Assembly (NCBI RefSeq): GCF_017303155.1
Contig: NZ_JAEKJR010000002.1
Location: forward strand, 620,001 to 684,000
Direction: 5' to 3'
Length of the DNA: 64,000 nt
Source: Microbulbifer salipaludis
GTDB taxonomy: Bacteria; Pseudomonadota; Gammaproteobacteria; Pseudomonadales; Cellvibrionaceae
Shown: positions 56,784 to 64,000 of the stretch, in pieces
Numbering within the stretch: position 1 is the first letter of the stretch
Layout of the letters: the number at the start of each line of letters is the position of its first letter
The notes under the pieces: model-generated
The model's input: the letters and a program-made list of their open reading frames with translations, nothing else
What the model was told of the DNA's origin: nothing
The model's database searches: none
Translations under genes and position numbers: made by a program

Positions 56784-58412
56784 ATGGCGCGAAGCAAGGT
56801 GTATGACTACGTAATTGTCGGCGGGGGCTCCGCGGGGTGCGTACTCGCCAACCGGTTGAGTGCGGACGAGCAGAACCGGGTGTGTCTCCTGGAGGCGGGC
56901 CCGTCTGATCACAGCCTCCTTATCCAGATGCCTGTTGGCATTGGCTACCTGCTTCCCGGCAAGCGCTTTAACCTGCACCACTACACCGAGCCCCAGCCCA
57001 ACCTGGATAATCGTCGCCTGTTCTGGCCGCGCGGACGTGTGCTGGGTGGCAGTAGCGCGATCAATGCCATGATCTACACCCGTGGCAATCCGGGTGATTA
57101 CAATGCCTGGGAAGCCGCGGGTAACCCGGATTGGGGCTGGTCCGGCATGTTGCCGTATTTCCTGCTGGCGGAGGGCAACCAGCGGGGCAGTGATGCCTAC
57201 CATAGCGGCTTCGGGCCACTCGCGGTCTCAGACCTGAAGTGGAAATCGGCGGCCGGCGAGGCGTTCCTGGGCGCCGCCCGCGAAGCCGGGCACCGGCTCA
57301 ATCACGACTTTAACGGGCACCAGCAAAACGGGGTGGGTTTCTACCAAGTCACCCAGAAGTTTGGCCGCCGTTGCTCGGCTGCCACAGCCTACCTGTATCC
57401 GGTTAAAAATCGCCCGAACCTGAGTATTTTCACCAGTGCGCCCGCCGCCAGACTGGAATTCAAGGGCGATCGTGTTGCCGCGGTTCGGATGCTCAATGGC
57501 GATCGTATCGTCGCCAATAAAGAGGTGATCCTGAGCGCCGGGGCCATTCAGTCGCCGCAGTTGCTGATGCTTTCAGGGGTTGGGCCCGAAGAACAACTGA
57601 AAAAACTGGGTATTGTTCCCCAGTGCCATCTGCCCGGTGTTGGGCAGAACCTGCAGGATCACCTGGACATTACCCAGGTGGTGCAGACGAATACAGCCGT
57701 CGGGTTTAACGATGCCCTTTGGCCCAAACTAAAAGCCGCACTGCATTTCCCCGAGTACCTGCTGCTCAATCGCGGCATGTTGACCAACAACGTCGCCGAG
57801 GCCGGCGGTTTTGCCAGTTCCAGTGTGGCGGGCGAGTATCCGGATATTCAGTTCCACTTGAGTGCGGTGCCTCTGTTTAACCACGGGTTTACCAAAAAGC
57901 CGGGCAACGGCTACTCCCTGCATGCGTGTGCCCTCCGTCCCAAAAGCCGTGGCAGCATTTCCCTGGCCTCCCGGGATCCCAAAGCGTTGCCGGTGATACA
58001 GCCCAATTATCTGTCCCATCCCGAGGACCTTCAGGTGCTGGTAGAGGGATTCGAAATGGTGCGAGAGATTATCGAGAAAAGCGCGTTGAAAACCGTGCAC
58101 AAAGACTGGTGGTCACCGGCGCAAGCTTTGCGTGAGCCGGACGCCATTACCGACTTTATCCGTAAGAATGCAGAAACCATTTACCATCCCGTCGGCACCT
58201 GCAAAATGGGGCAGGATGAGATGGCGGTTGTGGATAGCGCGTTGCGTGTACGTGGCGTCGATGGACTGCGTGTGGTGGATGCCTCCATAATGCCCACCCT
58301 TATCAGTGGTAACACCAATGCGCCGGTGATTGCCATTGCGGAAAAAGCGGCAGAGATGATCCTCGAAAAGTCCGCGGTTCATCAGCAGCAGGAAATCAGC
58401 GAAAGCGTATGA
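56784..58412 (+). CDS. GMC-family FAD oxidoreductase (choline dehydrogenase-like)
   Basis: This 542-aa flavoenzyme has the FAD motif VIVGGGSAGCVLANRL at about residue 8, the GMC signatures GRVLGGSSAINAM and LSAGAIQSPQLLMLSG, and the active-site region YHPVGTCKMG. The substrate is an alcohol; choline, aryl or aliphatic alcohols are all possible. No betaine genes are nearby. GGGAGAAGG precedes ATG 56784. Its stop overlaps rlmA in ATGA. Confidence 0.9.
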   Translation: MARSKVYDYVIVGGGSAGCVLANRLSADEQNRVCLLEAGPSDHSLLIQMPVGIGYLLPGKRFNLHHYTEPQPNLDNRRLFWPRGRVLGGSSAINAMIYTRGNPGDYNAWEAAGNPDWGWSGMLPYFLLAEGNQRGSDAYHSGFGPLAVSDLKWKSAAGEAFLGAAREAGHRLNHDFNGHQQNGVGFYQVTQKFGRRCSAATAYLYPVKNRPNLSIFTSAPAARLEFKGDRVAAVRMLNGDRIVANKEVILSAGAIQSPQLLMLSGVGPEEQLKKLGIVPQCHLPGVGQNLQDHLDITQVVQTNTAVGFNDALWPKLKAALHFPEYLLLNRGMLTNNVAEAGGFASSSVAGEYPDIQFHLSAVPLFNHGFTKKPGNGYSLHACALRPKSRGSISLASRDPKALPVIQPNYLSHPEDLQVLVEGFEMVREIIEKSALKTVHKDWWSPAQALREPDAITDFIRKNAETIYHPVGTCKMGQDEMAVVDSALRVRGVDGLRVVDASIMPTLISGNTNAPVIAIAEKAAEMILEKSAVHQQQEISESV

Positions 58413-59230
58413 TCTGGCAGTGCCCGCATTGTAAACAACCCCTCGACTTGCAAGCGCAAAGCTGGCGGTGTGCCACCGGGCACAGCTTTGATCGCGCCAA
58501 GGAAGGGTACGTCAATCTTTTGCCGGTTCAGCAAAAGCGCAGTCGGGAGCCGGGGGATTCGGCAGAAATGCTCAATGCACGCCGCCGGTTCCTCGAAGTG
58601 GGGCATTACGAACCACTGGCTGACGCCATAGGCGCGCAGTTGCGGAGCCATTGCGCGGCGCCGGCACAGCTTCTGGACCTGGGCTGTGGCGAAGGCTGGT
58701 ATGCGCGCAGGCTATCGGAGCGGGGCTGGCCGGATGCGCAGATCGCCGGGGTAGATATTGCCAAAGCCGGTGTCCGGCTGGCGGCAAAAAAACAGCCCCG
58801 GGCGCACTTTGCTGTAGCCTCGAACTATCATCTTCCCGTGGCCGATCACAGTGTGGACGCCATTTTGCGCGTATTTGCCCCGGGGCCTGCCGAGGAACTG
58901 GTGCGGGTGCTCAGGCCCGGTGGAATTTTACTGGACGTGTCGCCGGGCCCGGATCATCTGTGGACGCTAAAAAGCCGGCTGTATGAAAAACCGCAGCCGC
59001 ACGAGGCACCGGCTTCCTTGGACGGACTCGACGCGGTGAGTGAAATGCGCTGTGTATTTCCCCTCGTGATAAATACGAACGCGCAAGTGCGGGATTTTCT
59101 CTCCATGACCCCGTTCGCCTGGAAAGGGCGTGCGGAGGCCCGTGAAGCACTGGAGCGGGAGGACGCATTGCTGCTGGAGGCAGATTTTTTGCTGCGGGTT
59201 TTCATGAAGAATTCAGGACAGGAAGAGTAA
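58409..59230 (+). CDS. rlmA: 23S rRNA (guanine-N1)-methyltransferase RlmA
   Basis: This 273-aa SAM enzyme methylates G745 of 23S rRNA. An N-terminal zinc finger is visible (CPHC then CATGHSFD), followed by AKEGYVNLLPVQQKRSREPGD, diagnostic of RlmA. The SAM motif LLDLGCGEGWYARRL is near residue 90. It overlaps the oxidoreductase gene by four bases and directly abuts tadA. Confidence 0.92.
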   Translation: MIWQCPHCKQPLDLQAQSWRCATGHSFDRAKEGYVNLLPVQQKRSREPGDSAEMLNARRRFLEVGHYEPLADAIGAQLRSHCAAPAQLLDLGCGEGWYARRLSERGWPDAQIAGVDIAKAGVRLAAKKQPRAHFAVASNYHLPVADHSVDAILRVFAPGPAEELVRVLRPGGILLDVSPGPDHLWTLKSRLYEKPQPHEAPASLDGLDAVSEMRCVFPLVINTNAQVRDFLSMTPFAWKGRAEAREALEREDALLLEADFLLRVFMKNSGQEE

Positions 59231-59686
59231 GTGGCGACGCCGCGAGATTTTCGTTTTATGCAGCAGGCCCTGACACTCGCCGCCCAGGGCGCCGAACTCG
59301 GTGAAGTGCCGGTGGGCGCTCTGGTGGTGCTCGACGGAGAGGTAATTGGCGAGGGGTTCAATCAGCCAATTTCTGCGTCCGATCCCAGTGCCCATGCCGA
59401 GGTGATGGCGCTGCGTGCTGCCGCGGCCAGGCAGAAGAATTATCGCCTGCCGGGTGCCACGCTGTATGTGACCATTGAACCCTGTACCATGTGTTTCGGC
59501 ACCCTGATTCACGCCCGTATCGCGCGCCTGGTGTACGGTGCCCCTGAGCCGCGCGCCGGTGTGGTGGCCAGTCAGTTACAGTTGGCCGAACAGACGTTTT
59601 TCAACCACAAAATTGCGGTGGAGGGCGGGGTGATGGCCGACGAGGCCGGCACCCTGGTGCGGGAGTTCTTCCAGAAAAGACGTTAG
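59231..59686 (+). CDS. tadA: tRNA-specific adenosine deaminase TadA
   Basis: This 151-aa zinc deaminase makes inosine 34 in tRNA-Arg(ACG). The zinc ligands are His55 (in HAEVMAL, catalytic Glu57) and Cys85/Cys88 in EPCTMCFG. DPSAHAEVMALR and RIARLVYGA are typical. The start is GTG 59231, immediately after the rlmA stop, with AGGAAGAG about 6 nt upstream, so the Shine-Dalgarno lies in the end of rlmA. Confidence 0.94.
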   Translation: MATPRDFRFMQQALTLAAQGAELGEVPVGALVVLDGEVIGEGFNQPISASDPSAHAEVMALRAAAARQKNYRLPGATLYVTIEPCTMCFGTLIHARIARLVYGAPEPRAGVVASQLQLAEQTFFNHKIAVEGGVMADEAGTLVREFFQKRR

Positions 59687-59711
59687 AGCAACGTTAGAAT
59701 AGACGCTAGAT

Positions 59712-60149
59712 ATGTTGTTGACGCTCCTTATCAATTCGCTATTGGTCGCGGCGGCGGTCGTGCTTCACCATGAAGCACTCAACTTCCTGTTTTGGTTGGG
59801 ACGTAAAGTCAGTGTGCGTCGCAACGTGAATGTGCTGATTGGGGTGTTCGGTGCACTGGTGGCGCACGTTGTCGAAATCTGGATGTTTGCCCTCGGTTAC
59901 CTGTATATGTATCACTCGCCCTATTTCGGTACGCTGGAAGGGAACTTTAACGGCACCCTGATTGACTGCGTCTACTTTTCCTTTACCACCTATACCTCGC
60001 TTGGTATTGGCGATATCGCGCCCCATGGCGCCCTGCGTTTCACCGCCGGGCTCGAAGCGCTAACCGGACTGGTGCTGATCACCTGGACGGCCTCCTTCCT
60101 GTTTCTGAAAATGCAGCGCTACTGGCAGCGAGAGCTGGGTCAGCGTTAG
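59712..60149 (+). CDS. Two-helix potassium-channel-like protein
   Basis: This 145-aa membrane protein has a first hydrophobic helix at about 3-25, a second around 44-65, then the pore region YFSFTTYTSLGIGDIAPHG and a last helix (ALTGLVLITWTASFLFL). TSLGIGD matches a K+ selectivity filter of the Ion_trans_2 family. No regulatory RCK domain is attached. It follows tadA by 25 bp and may be co-transcribed. Confidence 0.85.
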   Translation: MLLTLLINSLLVAAAVVLHHEALNFLFWLGRKVSVRRNVNVLIGVFGALVAHVVEIWMFALGYLYMYHSPYFGTLEGNFNGTLIDCVYFSFTTYTSLGIGDIAPHGALRFTAGLEALTGLVLITWTASFLFLKMQRYWQRELGQR

Positions 60150-60354
60150 CCTCCCCACACGTCACAGGTTTCCTCTTGTTCCGCTACTCGCTAGCTGCGG
60201 TATCTGCTGCAGTCTGGCCACCGCTCGTTTGCCTCCGAAAATGGGTGTGATACCTTGAGCCGGTTCTGGTAACCCTTTGACCGGCGTTTTGTCAGCTATT
60301 TTTTCAATCGCTTTTTCTTTTGAATGTCAGGGCCAATTTATGACAGGAAATCCT

Positions 60355-61731
60355 ATGAAAAATACATTGTCGATCATGTTACTCGCGTTGCTTTGCAGCT
60401 CTGCGCTAATGGGGTGTGACAGCAGGGCTCCACAACCGGGAAAAGAGCGCGAAGAAAAAGCGATAGAAGTAGCACCGGAGGGCGAGACCGGTGACCAGAC
60501 CAGTGAGGCTGACCCGGAACTCGACGAGATTGCGCAGGCGTATGTCCGTCTGGTGCTCACCCTGGGGAATCACGACAAAAGCTATGTAGATGCCTATTAC
60601 GGCCCTGAGCAATGGAAGACGGATGCTGCGGCGGATACCGCCTCTCCGGCGGAGCTGGCAAGCCGCGCAGAAGGGCTGCTGGCCAGATTGCCGGGAGAAA
60701 TCACGCCGGCGGGCGACCTGCAGACTCTGCGTAAGCACTACCTCAAAACCCAGCTGACTGCGCTCGCGGCGCATGCGCACCATATTGCCGATGCGAGCTT
60801 CCGCGATTTCCAGGAAGAGGCCAAGGCGCTTTACGACACCGAGCCCCCGGTGCAGACCTATGCCGAGTTTGACCCGGTACTGGCCCAGCTGGAGCAGGAA
60901 TTGCCCGGCGATGAGCCGCTACATGTGCGGGTACAGCAATTCCAGCAACAGTACCGCATACCGGAGGACAAACTGGAAGTGGTATTCAACGCCGCCATTG
61001 ACGAGTGCAAAAAGCGCACGCTGGCACATATGTCGTTGCCGTCCACAGAAAGCTTCAAGCTGGAATACGTGCAGGACAAGCCGTGGAGTGGTTACAACTG
61101 GTATCAGGGAAAGGCCCACAGCCTGATTCAGATCAACTCCGGGTTGCCCATCTACATTGATCGTGCCGTAGACCTGGGTTGTCACGAGGGCTACCCGGGG
61201 CATCACACCTACAATGCACTACTGGAGCAGAAACTGGTACAGGAGCAGGGGTGGCCCGAGTACAGCGTGTATCCTCTGTTCAGTCCCCAGTCGCTGATTG
61301 CGGAAGGCAGTGCCAACTACGGTATCGAGCTGGCGTTCCCCGGCGCGGAGAAAACCCGTTTCGAGCAGGAAACCCTGTATCCACTCGCCGGCCTGGATCC
61401 CGCCACTGCAGAAAAATACCAGCGCGTTCTGTCGCTGTTGGCGCAGCTTAAGTTTGCGGAAAACATCGTTGCCCGGGAATATATCAATGGCAAGATCGAC
61501 CGCGACGAGGCCGTTGCCCGTTTTCAGAAATACACGGCCATGAGCCCGGAGAAGGCGGCGCAGCGTGTGCAGTTTGTGGATACCTACGGCGCGTACGTGA
61601 TCAACTACAACTGGGGCAAGGCGCTGGTGAAGCAGTATATCGAGGGAAACACGGAATCCAGCGACGCGCGCTGGCAGAAATTTTCCCGTCTACTCTCATC
61701 GCCGCGACTGCCTTCTTCCTTGAACTGGTAA
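60355..61731 (+). CDS. DUF885-family lipoprotein
   Basis: This 458-aa protein has a lipoprotein signal (MKNTLSIMLLALLCSSAL, lipobox LMGC), an acidic linker, and a DUF885 domain. His277-Glu278 with His283-His284 in CHEGYPGHHTY is the conserved family motif and resembles a zinc-peptidase site; NYGIELAFP supplies another acidic residue. The family is of uncertain function, with carboxypeptidase activity suspected. AGGA lies about 7 nt before ATG 60355. Confidence 0.87.
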   Translation: MKNTLSIMLLALLCSSALMGCDSRAPQPGKEREEKAIEVAPEGETGDQTSEADPELDEIAQAYVRLVLTLGNHDKSYVDAYYGPEQWKTDAAADTASPAELASRAEGLLARLPGEITPAGDLQTLRKHYLKTQLTALAAHAHHIADASFRDFQEEAKALYDTEPPVQTYAEFDPVLAQLEQELPGDEPLHVRVQQFQQQYRIPEDKLEVVFNAAIDECKKRTLAHMSLPSTESFKLEYVQDKPWSGYNWYQGKAHSLIQINSGLPIYIDRAVDLGCHEGYPGHHTYNALLEQKLVQEQGWPEYSVYPLFSPQSLIAEGSANYGIELAFPGAEKTRFEQETLYPLAGLDPATAEKYQRVLSLLAQLKFAENIVAREYINGKIDRDEAVARFQKYTAMSPEKAAQRVQFVDTYGAYVINYNWGKALVKQYIEGNTESSDARWQKFSRLLSSPRLPSSLNW

Positions 61732-62196
61732 TACGGTCGTCGGCTATCGATTTATCTACGTACGTTATCTGCATGAGGGGTGGGAGTCCTACCCACCCTA
61801 CATTTCTTTACACATTTCCCTGCACATTTTCCTGCAATTTTTTACGACCTGAATGTCGCCTGAATTCCGCTGACGGAAATTTTCCTATCGGAATGTTCGC
61901 AAAGGAGGTTTTCCACAGGCTTGGCGTGAAAATTATTTTGTGTGGATAAGTTTGGCGCAGGGTGCATCCAAAATGGCGCGCAATTGTTTATTTTTGTGGC
62001 GCTGCGGGTTTGCGCACATTTCGCTGTCTGGCGGTGGAATTATTTAAACAGAAGGGTTTGGCGTCAAAGCTGTGCAAAAGTTCCACAAGTGAAGATTTTT
62101 TTTGGTTGTTTTTTCTACAGCTGGTTATTTCCGTGTCTAGACTGACAGTGATTGGGTTAATTGCTGTTTGATTTGCCGAATACGATGGAGTTCTCA
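61732..62196. other. Intergenic gap upstream of ompW
   Basis: This 465-bp gap becomes AT-rich toward ompW (62040-62180). GGGTGGG (61778-61784) and CCCACCC (61792-61798) form a 7-bp stem 46 bp after the DUF885 stop and could be its terminator, though no T-tract follows. I see no Fnr-type or other named operator. Confidence 0.4.
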
Positions 62197-62958
62197 ATGA
62201 AAAAGACACGCGTTCTGACACCGCTTGCAATCGCTGTAGCCGCTCTGATGAGTGCACAATACGCTGCTGCGGATATGTGGAGTGATGGTGATTTTGTTGT
62301 CCGTGTTGGTGCCAGCTGGGTAGACCCGGACGATAATGATGACAACCTGAGACTGAATGATGGTTGGTTCAAGGAAGGCTATGACATCGATAGCGATACC
62401 ACCTGGAATATCTCCGGTGCTTGGCTGCCGGTAGAGCACTGGGGTGTAGAGCTGATGTACATCGGGTCTACCAAACACGATATGGACCTGAAGAGTGTTT
62501 CCCGTGGCAATGTGACCATCGACGATATTGGCTATAGGGTAGGTAGCTTCGATGCCAGCTACTCCAATGCTTACGTTAACTGGTATCCGCTGAGCCGCGA
62601 CTGCATGGGGCAGCCTTACGTTGGTATTGGTGTGAACTACACCGACTTTAGCGATGAAGGTTTTTCCCGCCGCTTCAACGACGATCTCATCAATGATGGT
62701 GTGATTGTCACCGATGCAGATGTGGGCTTCCAGCACTCGTGGGGCTTCACCGGCCAGCTGGGTGTGGACTTCCGTTTTGGTCGCGATAGCGCCTTCTTGG
62801 TAAACGCTGCGGTTCTGTACATCGATGCAGATACGGATATCAACGTTTACTACAAAGACGCTCAGTCCAACGACCCGTCCATCACTCGTCGCGCAACGGC
62901 GACCGATGTGGATTACAGCCCCTGGGTATTCAACCTGGGTGTTGGTTACTCTTTCTGA
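62197..62958 (+). CDS. ompW: OmpW-family outer-membrane protein
   Basis: This 253-aa protein has a signal peptide (MKKTRVLTPLAIAVAALM, cleavage near YAAA/DMW) and an eight-stranded barrel. DFVVRVGASWVDPDDN at the mature start and the C-terminal VFNLGVGYSF with final Phe are OmpW hallmarks. It should pass small hydrophobic compounds across the outer membrane. I start at ATG 62197, with TGGAG about 8 nt upstream. The barrel is larger than E. coli OmpW by about 40 residues. Confidence 0.92.
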   Translation: MKKTRVLTPLAIAVAALMSAQYAAADMWSDGDFVVRVGASWVDPDDNDDNLRLNDGWFKEGYDIDSDTTWNISGAWLPVEHWGVELMYIGSTKHDMDLKSVSRGNVTIDDIGYRVGSFDASYSNAYVNWYPLSRDCMGQPYVGIGVNYTDFSDEGFSRRFNDDLINDGVIVTDADVGFQHSWGFTGQLGVDFRFGRDSAFLVNAAVLYIDADTDINVYYKDAQSNDPSITRRATATDVDYSPWVFNLGVGYSF

Positions 62959-63000
62959 TCACCTTCGTGGTGTAAAGAGTAGCGTTCACGGATGAACGGA

Positions 63001-63023
63001 AAGGCACCTTCGGGTGCCTTTTT
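63001..63023 (+). terminator. Intrinsic terminator after ompW
   Basis: AAGGCACC (63001-63008) pairs perfectly with GGTGCCTT (63013-63020) around a TTCG tetraloop, followed by TTT. Confidence 0.94.
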
Positions 63024-63088
63024 CATTGCCGTCATTTCACTTCTGCAGGACTTCTTCAGGGCTTTTTCTTAGGGATATTGGTCTGCCC

Positions 63089-64000
63089 ATGGAATATCGC
63101 GATTACTACCAGATTCTGGGTGTTGAGCGCAGTGCGGGACAGGATGAGATCAAGCGGGCCTACCGCAAGCTCGCGCGAAAATATCACCCGGATGTGAGCA
63201 AAGAGGGCGACGCGGAAGATCGCTTCAAGGAAGTGAGCGAAGCCTATGAAGTGCTGAAGGACCCGGAAAAGCGCGCTGCGTACGATCAGCTGGGGAGCAA
63301 CTGGAACAGCGGCCAGGACTTTAACCCACCACCCAACTGGGATCAGGGGTTCGAGTTTCACGGTGGCGGTTATACCGAAGCGGACCCGGAGGCATTCAGT
63401 GATTTCTTTGAGAGCCTGTTCGGGCGCGGGGGATTCCACCGCGGCGGTTTTCAGCAAGGTGGCCGGCAGTTTCACGCCCAGGGCGAAAATACCTACGCGC
63501 GTATCGCAATTGATATAGAAGACAGTTACCGCGGAAGCAAGCGGCAGATTACGCTGAAGCATTCCGAGCTGGGTGCGGATGGGCGCCCTGTGGTGAAAGA
63601 GCGCACCCTGAATGTCACCATTCCCAAAGGTGTTACCGAGGGGCAGCAGATTCGGCTGGCGGGGCAGGGGCAGCCCGGAATGGGGCAAGGCAAGGCCGGT
63701 GACCTGTTTCTGGAAATCCACTTCAACCCGCATGCGCGATTCAGCGTGGAGGGCAAGACGGTCTATCTGGACTTGCCGGTGGCGCCGTGGGAGGCAGCCC
63801 TGGGTGACAAAGTGCGGGTGCACACCCCCGATGGGCCGGTCAACCTGACACTGCCTGCGAACAGCAAGAGCGGCAGCAAACTGCGGCTCAAAGGGCGCGG
63901 CTTGCCCGCCAAAGAGCCGGGTGACCTGTATGTGGTGGTGGACATCGTTACACCGCCGGCAACCAACGATGCGGAAAAGGCGGCCTATCGCCAGTTTCGC
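63089..64000 (+). CDS. cbpA: CbpA-type DnaJ co-chaperone, 3' end cut by window
   Basis: The frame is open from ATG 63089 to the window edge (304 codons). A J domain covers residues 1-70 with the HPD triad at 33-35 ([20 protein letters not shown]), followed by a Gly/Phe-rich linker ([15 protein letters not shown]) and the two C-terminal substrate-binding domains ([20 protein letters not shown]). There is no zinc finger, which marks the CbpA type rather than DnaJ. It stimulates DnaK. The start has only a weak ribosome-binding site. Confidence 0.94.
   Translation, partial: MEYRDYYQILGVERSAGQDEIKRAYRKLARKYHPDVSKEGDAEDRFKEVSEAYEVLKDPEKRAAYDQLGSNWNSGQDFNPPPNWDQGFEFHGGGYTEADPEAFSDFFESLFGRGGFHRGGFQQGGRQFHAQGENTYARIAIDIEDSYRGSKRQITLKHSELGADGRPVVKERTLNVTIPKGVTEGQQIRLAGQGQPGMGQGKAGDLFLEIHFNPHARFSVEGKTVYLDLPVAPWEAALGDKVRVHTPDGPVNLTLPANSKSGSKLRLKGRGLPAKEPGDLYVVVDIVTPPATNDAEKAAYRQFR

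Overview
The window is a GC-rich, densely coded chromosomal segment from a marine gammaproteobacterium. Gene content and order fit the Cellvibrionales, with a Microbulbifer-like organism as my best guess. Supporting signs are the leuS-lptE-holA, miaB-ybeZ-ybeY-corC-lnt, pepA-holC-valS and lptF-lptG blocks, a YqcC and a DUF1820 protein, and a secreted-enzyme flavour (GH20 hexosaminidase, M9-type proteases, phospholipase A). I see no rRNA, tRNA, CRISPR array, prophage or insertion sequence. The guess at genus is inference, not a database result.

Layout. 1-6.5 kb: a truncated NfeD-like gene, an unknown gene, outer-membrane phospholipase A, a Nudix hydrolase, a PLP decarboxylase, a short-chain dehydrogenase and a TPR-like protein. 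6.5-13.3 kb: aidB, then the leuS-lptE-holA cluster, with ybeL divergent from leuS. 13.3-22.7 kb: ydcF-like, an unknown gene, a TIGR01777 epimerase, the miaB/ybeZ/ybeY/corC/lnt cluster and a DUF1820 gene. 22.8-27.6 kb is the most accessory-looking part: two tandem short M9-type metalloprotease genes, then a divergent two-gene membrane operon I do not recognise. 27.7-36.9 kb: nfeD-slipin, pgi, a small Cys-rich lipoprotein, nhaC with a DUF3549 gene, and an acyltransferase. 37-43.4 kb: dinG-yqcC and a retropepsin / transglutaminase-7TM / ATP-grasp triad. 43.4-53.2 kb: valS, a Pro/Ala-rich protein, holC, pepA, lptFG, an RDD protein and a small exported protein. 53.7-64 kb: GH20 hexosaminidase, GMC oxidoreductase-rlmA-tadA, a K+ channel-like protein, a DUF885 lipoprotein, OmpW and a truncated cbpA.

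Much of the set serves the envelope: Lnt, LptE, LptF and LptG handle lipoproteins and LPS, and PldA, OmpW and several lipoproteins sit in the outer membrane. Another group serves translation and RNA: LeuS, ValS, MiaB, YbeY, RlmA and TadA. HolA and HolC belong to the replicase.

The strongest non-genic signal is a family of eight large (about 93-126 bp) palindromic elements, all in intergenic gaps at the 3' side of at least one gene. Each has a 20-31 bp outer stem, usually two inner hairpins, and a conserved hexaloop of the type RTCCCT. Three gaps hold two copies each, always in opposite orientation. Other leads are hairpins that bury the ribosome-binding sites of pldA and of the unknown membrane operon, and a perfect LacI-type (NagR-like) palindrome upstream of the hexosaminidase gene.
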